From NCBI GenBank assembly GCA_037893245.1, contig JBAIAA010000319.1:248001-312000 (forward strand): DNA of 64,000 nt, written 5' to 3'. The notes beneath the pieces were generated by a model. The model was not told the DNA's origin, ran no database searches, and was given only the letters and a program-made list of their open reading frames with translations. Shown piece after piece: positions 31,768 to 42,265 of the stretch; the first letter of the stretch is position 1; the number at the start of each line of letters is the position of its first letter. The translations under genes and the position numbers were made by a program. The DNA comes from Crossaster papposus. Its lineage: Eukaryota; Echinodermata; Asteroidea; Velatida; Solasteridae.

Positions 31768-32852
31768 GTTCAAATGAGTAAATTTGTTCGTCAACACGGC
31801 ATTCACTTTGTCTCATTTGCTTATTCCAACATGTATGTATTTGAAAGGGATTGTGCGCATCATAGAGCTATATTTTCTAGGTTAAATACAAACTCCTCAT
31901 TTTCCTGTGCAGCATATGTGACTCGGTATGTCAAAATTAAGCTGAATTGGGCAGAGCTGCGAATGGAGAAGCAGCTACAAAATTATATAGAGGGGATTTT
32001 CATATATTTTTAACAGCCTAAAGTCAGTCAACAGACTATGAATAGACAGTTTTGACTTGGTAATAAATTATAATTTATTTCTGAGATGTACAATACATGT
32101 AAATGTACTAGCAGAAATTAAGTTATTTTCATACATTTTTTCCATAAATATATTATTTAACACAATATTTTTGTATTGCAAATGTTTTATGTTAAACATT
32201 TAACACTTTGAAGTAGATATATAAAGGAATGCTACACATGCATCTCCTATTCATAAATACCTTTGACAGTTAACCCATTCCTTATAATAAAGAGAAAAGT
32301 ATAGACATTTGTATAGAGGATATTTGGGATGGTTAGGGTTAATTAAAAAAAAATTAAACACGTTTACACTTTACAGAAATTAAAAATTGTTACATACCAG
32401 TTAAAAAGAGTAGGTCTAAAGGTGTGATACGTTTTGGTGTCCCTGTTACACCTAAGCTGTGTAATTTCCCATGTAAGTGTCATTGAAATTGACTTCAAAC
32501 TTGTTTTTATTTGTTTTGCAGGTACTTTATTTATGTTATCACTCTTGGAGATCAAAGAATGTGTCCTGAATTACCAAACAAAAATCTTATTTCAGATGTA
32601 ACGGTGACAAACAATTGGACCCCTAATTTATGGACAGAGTGACAGACCCGTACACGTATGTACATCCACATCATTTGGCCTAATGGTTACAAAAGTTAGT
32701 TACGCTGCAAGGGCAAAATTTAACATATTTCTTGTAACTCAACATATATGTACTTGGAGTAGTTCATTTGAAGAGAATAATTAAAACTGATAACAAATGA
32801 CAATGACCCCACGTACATGTTCTTTTCTGATAGGTTTTCTGTGGCCTTTGTC
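31768..32852. other. 3' regions of the two convergent transposon genes
   Basis: AT-rich. AATAAA at 32062-32067 on the plus strand and its complement at 32526-32531 are candidate polyadenylation signals for the two genes, each about 300 bases past a stop codon. No coding sequence in between. Confidence 0.5.
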
Positions 32853-35313
32853 TTAAGAAAACTCATACTTGTCCGTGTCTCTGTAAAAAAAGGTTTGAAG
32901 AAATACCTTCTTAAAGTACTTTTCAAAGAAATCCTGGAGTCTGACTTTGAGCTCTTTTATAAACTCATTATCTCGTGGGATGCGCATAATCTTTATATCT
33001 TTCTGTGTCCACACGACAAAATCACACCAATTCCTTTTTGTACACAACAAATTTCCCTGTACCTGGTAAAAGTAGTTATGATCATGTTTAAGTGACATTT
33101 TTCCAGAACTGTCCATAGATAAATAGGGCACAGTATCTGGGGTTACTTCACTGTCTTTACATGTGTAAGGACACTTCACTTCAATAATGCCATCATCTTC
33201 TACAAGGCCATCTGGTGAACACCCCAAATAAGGGGTTTCCAGACAAACATGGATTCCACAACTTTTCACCACATTACCTGTCTTACTGCAGTAAGCCATC
33301 ACAGCTACTGATTCATACTTGAGACCGTGGTCAGTGGGCTTACTTGAAAAGTCTGAGATAGTCGTCAGTGACCTAGCCATCTTTTCAAAGTCTGTTCGCA
33401 CTCCTGCCTTACATATCCTACCAAAGTTGGATGCGTGCAGACGTTTTGTTCTTTCTACCTGCCAAAGCTTATTTTTACTTTGCCCCTTTGTAGCCACTTC
33501 AACCTGTTCTTGCTCTTTCTTTGAGATGTGCGTTACGTTCAGATTTTTTAGATAGTATTCCTCATGATTTAATTCCAGGTAATTATGATCATGCGCTATT
33601 CCCAAAATATTTGCAGGTGCATATAATTGGCGAATAGGAAGATTTTCTGCATGCGAATTCAACCAAATATTTCTAAAGTTGTCTGGATACTCAACTGCAT
33701 TACGATGTTCAACTGGTCTAGGATCAAAGCCTTTAATTTGCTCAAGGCCCCCAGTTTTCCGTAGTTTAATGGCAGACATGCACACTGGTGACCCATCATA
33801 TTGTTTGGTCTGATGAAAACTTTGTAGCACTTGTGTACATGTCTGTCTTGTTAGAATACCGTCTTTCTTTTTGGAGAGAGCGAACAAGGCAACCAAAACA
33901 TGCTTACAGTGAGCTTCGGGACCTAGGCCAACTGAACACTCGCATTGTGTTTCTACTACAACTCCATATTCATCCAATTTTATATCTACTTTATATACGA
34001 CTGTCTTCCTCATCTCTGCAGCTACCCTTCCAGTAATATATGTATGACTTCCATGGCTACTGTAGCGAAGGGATTGCAGGAACTTGCCATAATACATGGC
34101 TTCAGGCTTTCCATCTTGGACTTTCTCAAATCGCTCCAGGAAGGTTTGGAGTCCAGCATCTGTGACATCAGGAATCTGAATTAAAACAATGAATTCTTTT
34201 TCATCACTATCTCAGCACATTATATGTTGTCAGGCAATTGCCACACTATCGTTAGATTTATGCAAGGGAGTTAATACGTTACCATTGACAACACAATTTG
34301 TTTATCTCCTGACTCCTGTGACCTTTGACAATACCCAGCATGCCTTGCGCCGCGGAAATAGTGAATCGGCTTATTGTACTGAGCGCCATGAATCTAGTGA
34401 GTCAAGGACTTGATCAAGAAAGATATGGGATTTAGGGGCAAGAGCCTTAAGTAACCAAACAGGAATTTCAGTCTTTATTTATAAGGGGCCAATATCCTCA
34501 TTGTTGAGATACTACTCTTTACAGCAGTGGGTCTCATCTGCATGTAACCACCTTAGAATGGGCAAAACAAACCCATGTTAAACATAAATAAGCTTTTGTT
34601 GCATAAACCTTATAACTATTTTGAAAATAATAACACAGGCTCAGATTATTATTATTTTTACCAGAAGCAGACACTCAGTCCTAACACTGGCTTATTTTTA
34701 ATCTCAACTAGTTAGTATAACCCCAGTCTACAATAGTATTTGTCTCCGCCTAGGCTATACCTCACCTGGCTATCCTTGTTAAAGTCTTTGAAGGTTGCTG
34801 CATCAGGTGTTTGCATGCTGAAGACATCCTCCTGGTCATGACAGCTAACAGAGTGACCGAAGTTGAAATTTCTGTCATAGCATTCCAATCTGAAACCCAA
34901 AATTATGAACTCATTTTCAACAAAATTCAGTGATGTCATGCAATATCTGCAAAATATGTTTCCAATTTGCATAAATTCTGCCAATGCAGCATATTCCATA
35001 TGCTGATCGATCAACAATGGCCAATGAATATTTAAAAATGAGAAAATCGCATTCCTACAAGTACTACTACTTACTAGTACTAGTAGTACTAGCCCAGGTT
35101 GGACAACGTCTTCATTGCATTAATAATATTTAATACGACTTATAAATGTTCATGTGTGAGTTTACAACACTGACCGCGGTCACGTTAGGCCTACAATTGG
35201 GCCTACCTTTCCACAAGTTCCCTCTTCCTTCCGCTGGTTTTAGCATTTCTTTTTTTCAGTTCCTCCTTCAGTGCCTGGATCGTTAATTCGCCATAATTAG
35301 TTGGTGGTGACAT
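32853..35313 (-). CDS. SAP-SWIM-YqaJ-type nuclease of the transposon (3 exons)
   Basis: Exons on the minus strand: 35313-35207, 34889-34766, 34175-32853; junctions AG|GTAGGC..CAG|A (phase 2) and CAG|GTGAGG..CAG|ATT (phase 0); 517 residues in all. Residues about 9-45 form a SAP DNA-binding motif (LTIQALKEELKKR, TSGRKRELVERLE), assembled only after splicing exons 1 and 2. About residue 150 is a SWIM-type zinc motif (CECSVG ... HCKHV). The C-terminal half is a YqaJ/lambda-exonuclease-like nuclease: RLHASNFGRICK, GLKYESVAVMAY, CSPDGLVEDDGIIEVKCPY (D, E-x-K catalytic signature) and YFYQVQGNLLC. Such proteins accompany the transposase in ISL2EU elements; a role in end processing or repair is inferred. 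All visible catalytic residues are present. Confidence 0.85.
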
Positions 35314-35380
35314 AGTTGTTAATCGTACTTCTACGCGTCGCGGGCCGGACGCGACGCGGTCGTTAAGCTAAAGCATGCAA

Positions 35381-35432
35381 AGGACCGGTATGTTTGCTGC
35401 CCTCTCTCGGTAACGTTCTTCAAAAGTCTCCC
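35381..35432 (-). repeat. ISL2EU-like right TIR
   Basis: Terminal TCAAAAGTCTCCC at 35420-35432 mirrors the left end. The TA-poor interior is diverged but keeps GCCCTCT and GGACCGGT. Confidence 0.85.
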
Positions 35433-35439
35433 ATTGCGA

Positions 35440-35798
35440 AAACTTGTCTCATTTTAAAACTCAGTTTAATTGCAAACAAACTGGGGTTGTACATGCAATA
35501 TTGTCATTTTTACATGGTGGTCTTTTCAAAGGTCAAGTACGGTACTGAAGCAAATGGTCATTTGAGGTCATGTTGTAAAAAAGGGTTGTAAATGTAATTG
35601 TAATTGTAAAATCGGCCTCGTTTGCAATCAAATCATAGATGCAATATAGAAACTTGCATGTGATGGTAATATACTTTGGTAAAATTTCATTTGAGGTCAA
35701 GTTTTAAAATAGGGTAATCGTGAAAGTAGGCGAGACTCGTGGTAAGAGAACCATTCTTGTGGACTGAACTTTATTAATCCATGTAATTATTAAACCAG
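35440..35798. repeat. two copies of the dispersed AGGTCA-rich repeat, then intron end
   Basis: About 35440-35590 and 35620-35730 each run from a GCAA(A/T)CAAA segment through GATGCAATAT / CATGCAATAT to AGGTCA(T/A)GTTGTAAAA. The exon-13 acceptor follows at 35798. Confidence 0.6.
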
Positions 35799-36125
35799 GT
35801 CACTACTGCCCCAACGGAACCCACGCCGCCACTGAGTACCCCTGCCCTATTGGTACTTTCAACAACGCCACGGGCCTGGCTAGCTGGGAGCAGTGCGCCC
35901 CCTGCCTGGGCAGCTACCACTGCGGCCAGCCTGGACTGACTTACCCCAACACCCGCTGTTCGGCGGGCTACTTCTGTCGGATTAGACCAAGGTTCGGATG
36001 CCGGGATGTGCACGGCCGGTTACTACTGCCCCGGGGCACGACGGAACCCGTGGCGTGTCCCCGGGGGACGATTAGTAATGAGGAAGGGCTGATAAACATG
36101 ACGGAGTGTGAACCGTGTCTGGCAG
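35799..36125 (+). pseudogene. GCC gene exon 13 (two compensating frameshifts)
   Basis: Reads GHYCPNGTHAATEY, CPIGTFNNATGLASWE, CLGSYHCGQPGLTY, CSAGYFCRI. Between about 35981 and 36035 the module motif GMCTAGYYCPG appears only in a different frame. The original frame returns at TTEPVACPRGTISNEEG and CEPCLAG. Length 327 is a multiple of three and the frame stays open, so a protein could be made, but one module would lose its cysteines. Phase 1-1, donor GTAGGC. Confidence 0.75.
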
Positions 36126-36661
36126 GTAGGCTTTTTTCGAAAATACAAAAATTGCCATAGTATGAAGCCATTATAGCCATTGTATCTGCAATCCTAAAGA
36201 TAGAGAAACTAATTTGCTGGAGTGCGACAAAAACCTTCAGATTTATTTACAAAAACATAAGATATCTTATAGAAATGGGAGAGCAATTTTTGTGAATTAG
36301 TATCAAAGGAATCCTTAATATTTTGATAGTTTTCAAGACACGCTAATTGCCCGAAACCTTTTTACGTTGTCAAAGTCTGAACATTCGAGCATGTAACATG
36401 TGCACGCTAGCTCCCACTTCATTCAATATATTTCTTGTTGTGGAACTAGTTGACGATTGCATGCAAACTAGCATTATCGAATTAGAAAACAGAGTCGGGT
36501 GGGAATTTCAACGGGGGGAGAGATTCGTATTAAAAATACACTTTTTTATTAAAAAAAAGACGCGGATGGTAATGAAAACCTAAACATAAATTATTGGCCT
36601 TATCAGCACCACTTTATAATTATTTCCTTTATAATTATTTCCTTTGATATCCACTGAACAG
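36126..36661. other. intron 13, nothing recognisable
   Basis: AT-rich. ATAATTATTTCCTTT is directly repeated near 36616-36645, just before the acceptor. Confidence 0.35.
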
Positions 36662-36949
36662 GCCAGTACGGTCATGAAGATGCCCTCCTTGCCCCTGCCG
36701 GCTACTGCCTCTCGGGCTTTTACTGCGGGCGTGGCTCGGACGACCGTCAGCAACACGTCTGCCCAGCCGGCCGGTACTGCGGCAACGGCACGTCGGTGCC
36801 TGGGAGGTGCCCCAGTGGAACCTACTCCAACGACACCGGACTGAGCAACGTTTGGGAGTGCCGGAATTGCACGGCCGGATGGTACTGCCGACAGGTCGGG
36901 CTGACTTTGGAGGAAGGACTGTGCATGGAAGGCTACTACTGCCCTGAAG
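36662..36949 (+). CDS. GCC gene exon 14, open throughout
   Basis: 288 bases, phase 1-1. Reads GQYGHEDALLAPAGYC, LSGFYCGRGSDDRQQH, CPAGRYCGNGTSVPGR, CPSGTYSNDTGLSN, CRNCTAGWYCRQVGL and MEGYYCPEG. At GQYG a Cys is expected (GGT for TGT), so one conserved Cys is lost. Borders AACAG and GTAAGC. Confidence 0.85.
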
Positions 36950-37229
36950 GTAAGCAGGATTAAAACAAAAAGAATTGTGTGTGTGACCAGACACCTCGTG
37001 ATTCAAATCTGAGTACTTCCTGTTTACAGTTGGTTTGAATAGATCATCAGTTGTCTTAGAACAAGATGTCTTGCTGCATCCCTTCGGAATTCCTTACCTG
37101 GTGCTTGTTTCCCACAACCTATATGATCTGCCGCACTTTAAGAAAAATGTTAATTTCAACCTTCAGTTTTCCTAAGTATCTTTTCTTCTTTTAATTTCTC
37201 TTGTAGTTCTGTACCTAAAGTAGATTCTA
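36950..37229. other. start of intron 14, nothing recognisable
   Basis: No repeat or coding signal until the mariner terminus. Confidence 0.3.
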
Positions 37230-37522
37230 CGAGGATTGTTGATAAGTTCGTTGCCAGAAGGAGTCAGTTTTTGAAAATGAAACACATTTATTTTTCAACA
37301 GAGTCCCCTCTTACAATAACACACGTAGTCCATCAGTCATGGAGCATGTAATTACCTTCAGTGTAGAAGCCATTGTCTTAGGCCCTCAGAAGGAGATCCA
37401 CAGAATTAATTACGTCATCATCTGAGGCAAAGTGGTGACCACCAAGCTCTTTCTACTTCGGGAAGAGGTAGTAGTCAGAGGGGTGCCAAATCAGGAAAAT
37501 AGGGCGGGTGTTTGACCAGTTC

Positions 37523-39054
37523 AAATCACAGAAATGCCAACCCTCCCGATTTCGCCAGAAGGCTCCCGGAAAATCAACTAAACTTCCGACCTCACGGGCA
37601 CATAAGATATCCTCCCGGATTTGCAATATTAATGCGCCTTTATTTTTTGTATCAGCATTTTTGTTGCTTTCTGCGCACGCGCTGCCGTTCAATGCATTAC
37701 AGCATGCACAGTTACCATACCAAGCATGCCGGTGCGGCCTGATGGAGCACTCGGTACACGGCTAGCTGCAGCGCGCCTGCATATATACTTCTGTAGTAAG
37801 CCATTAACGAATGCCAGAGTTGTATGACTCGAGTCCAGGACTAGGACTCAAGTCCGTCTCGAGTTACAATTTTTGTGACTCGGACTTGACTCGAGTCACG
37901 TCGGCAAAAGACTCAGACTCGGACTCGACTACCATGACTCGGACTTGACCTCGAGGACTCGTGACTCGAGTCACGTATTTTCACCAACAATACCTTTTTT
38001 TGTTTTTTGTAAATATTAAAAACAATTCCAATGATCCGATCGTCATGCACATGGAGGAATATTAACGTTTAGCACACGAAATAAGCAGTTACATTGATGT
38101 TGCAAGTAATAGTGTTGGTGATTACTGTGTTGCTATGGCCATGTAGTGTACAGCGCACGTACATACATGTGTATGTTCAATACGCATAATAACACTGGGA
38201 TATATTTCTGTAAAGCATTATTGTGCACGACACCAATATTAACGCTGGTATTCTGTCAACCTTAACACCATAGCCACTGCTTGATGCATATTACCAGGGA
38301 AATAGGAATTCGTCCCCGGAATCCGAATGACGGCTTTAGCTGGCTGCGGCTATATCGCTACCTCTTTTTAATGTTAAAACATAGGCGGCTTACGCGCTGA
38401 TCTAGCCATAGACGCAACCGAAGCTGACCATAGTCTGGCATGTCCGGTACCTCTAAAAACACCTCCTGTATATTGCACTGAGATGGCTATCAATAGTGAT
38501 CCGGTCATCTAAGTGAACTGGTTGAAGTATTTTAACTATTTAATTATTTAAACAAGTGACTCGTGACTCGGACTCGAACCAAGTGACTCGTGACTCGGAC
38601 TCGGACTCGGACCAAGTGACTCGGGACTCGGACTCGGACCAAGTGACTCGGGACTCGGACTCGGACTTGACATAGGTGACTCGACTACAACACTGACGTA
38701 TGCATGGTGCACAGTGATTACAATGAATGTACATGTATGTACATGATCATACAGTACATGTGTACATTACATGTGGTACACGCAAGTCACAAGACCGGCG
38801 GAAACACATTTTCACGACTTGACTTTACGTGAAAATCTGACTTCTTTTCCCTTTTGGTTAATCTCTCTCATGTGATCAGTTGCTGTCATAATTATCATAC
38901 GTACGCATGCGCAATACTACCAATGAGCCCAAATGAAAAAGCAACCAAGCAACTCTGTTCAACATTCAACATGACGGAGACTATCGTGAAAGCAAATAAA
39001 ACGACCTAAAAATGTACTTTACAAATCCTCCCTGACAACAGAATTCAAAAGTTG
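37523..39054. mobile_element. insertion that splits the mariner relic (ATGCCAAC inverted ends)
   Basis: Left end AGAAATGCCAACCCTCCC and right end complement AGAGATGCCAACTTTTG are inverted at the exact break in the mariner protein (CGF / ELVKH). This suggests a transposon with short TIRs of about 13 bp, possibly hAT. The flanking duplication (AAATC...) is imperfect, so borders are uncertain by a few bases. It carries the next element inside it. Confidence 0.5.
37807..38703. mobile_element. non-autonomous hAT-like element rich in GACTCG
   Basis: 881 bp (37815-38695) starting CAGAGTTGTA and ending with the complement of CAGTGTTGTAGTCGAGTC. Flanked by 8-bp repeats ACGAATGC / ACGTATGC (one mismatch). 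CAG.GTTG ends with 8-bp duplications are hAT features. Both subterminal regions (37828-37975 and 38555-38690) are dense in GACTCG / GACTCGAGTC, probably transposase-binding repeats. No coding capacity. Confidence 0.75.
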
Positions 39055-39215
39055 GCATCTCTAAAATCCACATTTCTGGTTGGCAGCCATGGCCACTGTG
39101 GTCATGTGGGCTGGAGCATTGTCCTGGCAGAAGAGCACCCCTCTTGTCAGTTTCCCACGCCAAATCTTTATGAGATCAGCATAGTATTTCCTGTTGATAT
39201 TGTGGCCCTTTTCAA

Positions 39216-39954
39216 ACCTTCTGTGTAATCACTTAATGTAAAGTTGAACTGCACACAAATTCCGTGAAAAATGTATAGTTCATATTATTCTAACATAAGC
39301 TACAAACTTATCTTGTACAAATTGATTTGGACAAATGTGACCAGCTCTACAAAAAAAGTGTATTATGTCGCAACAAAAATTGAGTTATATACATGGTTGA
39401 AAAACTCACAATGTAAGCTTTCATTTGGTATATAATAGAGCTCTATAGCCGCTTTTATTTTATATGACGTGTTTACATATTTATTACTTCCTTGGAGTTC
39501 AAATTACACAACTTAGAAAACGGGCTTTGAAATAGCCGGCTCTGTTGTACTACAACAGAACGATGTACACAAAATGGTATTTGTTCCCACTTTAATCATC
39601 AAAATCAACATTTCTTTGAATGAAACCTGAAACTGTAGGTATTGAAGATGTCATTCATGACAACAAATCACATTTTTATGAAATGTTTACCCTCTCAACG
39701 TTGAGCGGGCCATTACATGATAGTGCACAGCGCGACTTAATACACCTTTTTGTAGAGCCGGTCACAAATATGCATACAAAAGCAGTATGTGAAGTAATGA
39801 AAACCATGTGCAGGACCAGATTCCTCGTCACTGAATACAGATACCTCTTTTTGTACAGTTATTTTATTGATTGTGATCCATTGCAATTATCTTCACTTCA
39901 ATACTAAACTGTAATGCCACAAATTTCTACAATTGATGTTTCTGTTTTTACTAG
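39216..39954. other. rest of intron 14, nothing recognisable
   Basis: No repeat identified. A 95-codon open frame at 39620-39907 has no known domain and is not called. Confidence 0.35.
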
Positions 39955-40093
39955 GTTCTGACAGGCCCAACCCCGTCGAGTGTCCCATAGGACTGAACTG
40001 CCCAGCGGGCTCCCCGGATCCCAATTAGGCCTGCCTGGCCGGTTACTACACGGACCGAACCACGCAGTATGAATGCAAGATATGCCCCAGAGG
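39955..40093 (+). pseudogene. GCC gene exon 15 (TAG stop, donor mutated)
   Basis: Reads GSDRPNPVE, CPIGLNCPAGSPDPN, then TAG (40026-40028), ACLAGYYTDRTTQYE, CKICPRG. The next exon enters in phase 2, so the expected border is AGAGG|; here AGAGG is followed by ATGAGC, as if GTGAGC had changed G to A at intron position +1. Acceptor TTTTTACTAG is normal. Confidence 0.75.
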
Positions 40094-40871
40094 ATGAGCG
40101 TCATCATCTGTTGTTTTGTCAAATATTGCTTTCAGGTTGTGGCCAATTTGGCTGATTAACGATAAAACAACCAAATTACTGTGAAATCCCCCTGCTTGAC
40201 TATAAGTAACTATAACAGTCTCAAACATCCTGTGAAATCGCGGCACCTGGTGTGATGTCATTCTCAAGGAAAGTGAAATGTTTGTATTATATAGGTGATT
40301 CGCAGATATAGCCATCCAAAGTCAAAATATGGAGGGGTGGTCAATTTTAAGATTTTGCGCAATTTGGAAAACCTAAAGTCCTCCTCTACATATTTCCATT
40401 TTTTAGGTGCGATAATCGGGAATCTCTTAAATTACACTATTTTGCATAGTGTTTGCGCAGTTTAAGTGTTTGGATTAAAGTCCGTTATTGGTCTAATTAA
40501 CGCGGTAATCAAATTAGGTCCTCGTAACTATCTCACAGTCTCGAAATTTGGATATTTTGTTGTTTATGCAATAGTTTTGTATGTGTGGAAATTTTCAAAA
40601 AAAAATAATGATTAGAACAGAGCTGTTGCTATGCTCAACCAAACCTTACTTGTCCTGTTTTACAATCTTTTGCGTGTTTTGTGGACATCTAATCCAAATC
40701 AATTTCTGCTTATTAGATTCTTATTTAAACTTTTTTTTGTTTTAATTTTTCAAGAAGGACCTTTTAGAAGTATGATAAAGAACTGTTCCATTATTTGTTC
40801 AATGTTGGTTTCTATCCAAATCATCATTTAAATTGTTTTTCTTTCATTTTTCTGATATTGTCGTACAACAG
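40094..40871. other. intron 15; holds the parental copy of the macrosatellite spacer's left end
   Basis: Bases 40715-40771 are nearly identical (57 bp) to the first 57 bases of every 686-bp spacer in the array 6-20 kb downstream. No coding signal. Confidence 0.6.
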
Positions 40872-41070
40872 TTTCTACTGCCTGCCAGAGAATAAAACAG
40901 TCGGGAACCCAGACCTACAGCCAGGCATCACTGACTGCCCTGCTGGTTACTTTTGCACCAATGGCACCGGTCTAGATTGGAGTACCTTCCCAGCCGGTAC
41001 ATACAGTAACCAGACCAACTCGTACAATGTAACAGTGACTAACATGTCTGTCCAATATCACCCCTGTTAA
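40872..41070 (+). pseudogene. GCC gene exon 16 (3' border uncertain)
   Basis: After ACAACAG reads FYCLPENKTVGNPD, CPAGYFCTNGTGLDW, PAGTYSNQTNSYNVT and ends HPC, stop TAA at 41068. It enters in phase 2, fitting GG| of exon 15. I see no convincing donor; a phase-2 exit at about 41069 would fit exon 17. The TAA may belong to the intron. Usual module length suggests little is missing. Confidence 0.6.
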
Positions 41071-41181
41071 TCCAGTTGAAAGTTTTTTAGTATTCCTACT
41101 TTTTCTACTTGTTCTATCTTGCTCCTATTTTTCTCCTATTTTTCGTGCTATGTGACCGGTCACTCTCCCTATTATCCACAC

Positions 41182-41395
41182 TTAAAGGTATAATACACCA
41201 TTGGTAACTGCTTGAATTATCAGGAATGGGTGGATTTGGGGGAGTTGGTTGTATTTTATAGTAAATATATCGTTTAACTGACCTGTCCGAAGTTTTACAA
41301 TCATGGATGCTGAGAAAAGAGCAAGGAAAATGGCGTTCGTTTTCAACTGGCGTTGGGCAGTTGTTCGTTTTGTTCTTGTTCTTGTAATCCTGCCA
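41182..41395. mobile_element. TTAA MITE family 1, copy 3 (3' truncated)
   Basis: TTAA at 41182 then AGGTATAATACACCATTGG; matches copies 1 and 2 as far as GGCAGTTGTTCG and is then lost. A fragment like the end of family 2 (GGCTCGAATTGGTTAA, about 41421) abuts it. Confidence 0.7.
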
Positions 41396-42265
41396 GTGGT
41401 CTCGTTAACTTGAAATAATCCGGCTCGAATTGGTTAAACATGCACATTTTATCTAATATCGACATTTTATAGAGTCCGACATTCACGCTACACAGGATCA
41501 TACTGATCGTTATCTGGATTGTTAAGGCTAAAACAAACGGCCCTAATATATGATTGTATAACTTGTCTCATTTGAAAACTTGAAGTCCAATTGCAATCAA
41601 ACTTGGGTCATAGATGCAATATGGAAACAGCCATGTGGGGGTCACATGCTGAGTGAAAAAGGTCATTGAGGTCAAGTAGTAAAATAGAGATATCGCGAAA
41701 ATCATTGTTCGAGAACCACCTTGTCTCATTTTAGTAACCAATATCAGGCATGAGAATTCCCCGCCGTTCCGCGGTTTCCCGCTTTTTGGAGGCCAAAATA
41801 TGTCCTCTCCGAGTTTAATGTGAATCCGGTTTAAAATTGGGGGGGGTAGAGTTGGTCTAGGGTGATTTTTTTTTAAAGAGAAATTGTGGAAATATCATTG
41901 CTGCAATGCCCCGAGATCGGCACTTTTAAATGCGCACGTGATTTCACGCAACGATCGGCACACAGCCTGCGGTAAACGTACATGTACATAATGATGATTT
42001 AGCACTCAGCAGCGCTGCATGACATGTACAATAGCGATAAACAGCTGTCCTGTGGACTTTTTCTAAACGTTTTTTTCGTCTACGTTCCGGCTTCATGCAA
42101 TTCACCATCCGAACTACACAGTGAGGAGCATTCAAAACGACTAGAAAAAAGACTAGGGGGTGTCGCAATTGAGCAATTAGGAATACCCCTCTCTGGGTGC
42201 GATCGCTGCATGTGTATGATACTGCAGTGATACATGTATCGGCAAAGTAAACCTCATGCGATATT
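41396..42265. other. intron 16 upstream of the macrosatellite; one dispersed repeat copy
   Basis: Bases about 41566-41735 are the best copy of the AGGTCA-containing dispersed repeat (ACTTGTCTCATTTGAAAACTT ... GGTCATAGATGCAATATGG ... AGGTCAAGTAGTAAAATAG). The rest is featureless. Confidence 0.5.

Larger units (their letters stand above)
29748..35432. mobile_element. complete ISL2EU-like DNA transposon with two convergent genes
   Basis: 5,685 bp, flanked by AT at 29746-29747 and 35433-35434. Inverted ends are GGGAGACTTTTGA at 29748-29760 and its exact complement at 35420-35432. The similarity resumes further in (AGAGGGC, then ACCGGTCC), giving an imperfect TIR of about 50 bp. Gene 1 (plus) encodes a THAP-DDE transposase, gene 2 (minus) a SAP-SWIM-YqaJ-type nuclease. 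This two-gene pairing is what I recall for the ISL2EU (also IS4EU) superfamily. Both genes are intact with normal splice sites, so the copy may be autonomous. Confidence 0.85.
37230..39215 (-). mobile_element. mariner-family transposase relic, split by a 1.5-kb insertion
   Basis: Minus-strand remnants of one transposase lie in two pieces. Bases about 39215-39055 read KGHNINRKYYADLIKIW, RGVLFCQDNAPAHMTTVA (the conserved D of DNAPAH) and end near KCGF. Bases about 37515-37330 continue with ELVKHPPYFPDLAP, a one-base frameshift, SDYYLFPK (mariner D34D region), a stop, and FASDDDV. The end at 37230 follows TA and reads CGAGGATTGTTGATAAG, like a mariner terminus. The N-terminal third is missing. 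Stops and frameshifts show it is dead. Confidence 0.8.

Noticed and set aside
36635-37006. Minus-strand 123-codon open frame over exon 14
   Set aside because: Shadow of the Cys-rich exon on the plus strand.
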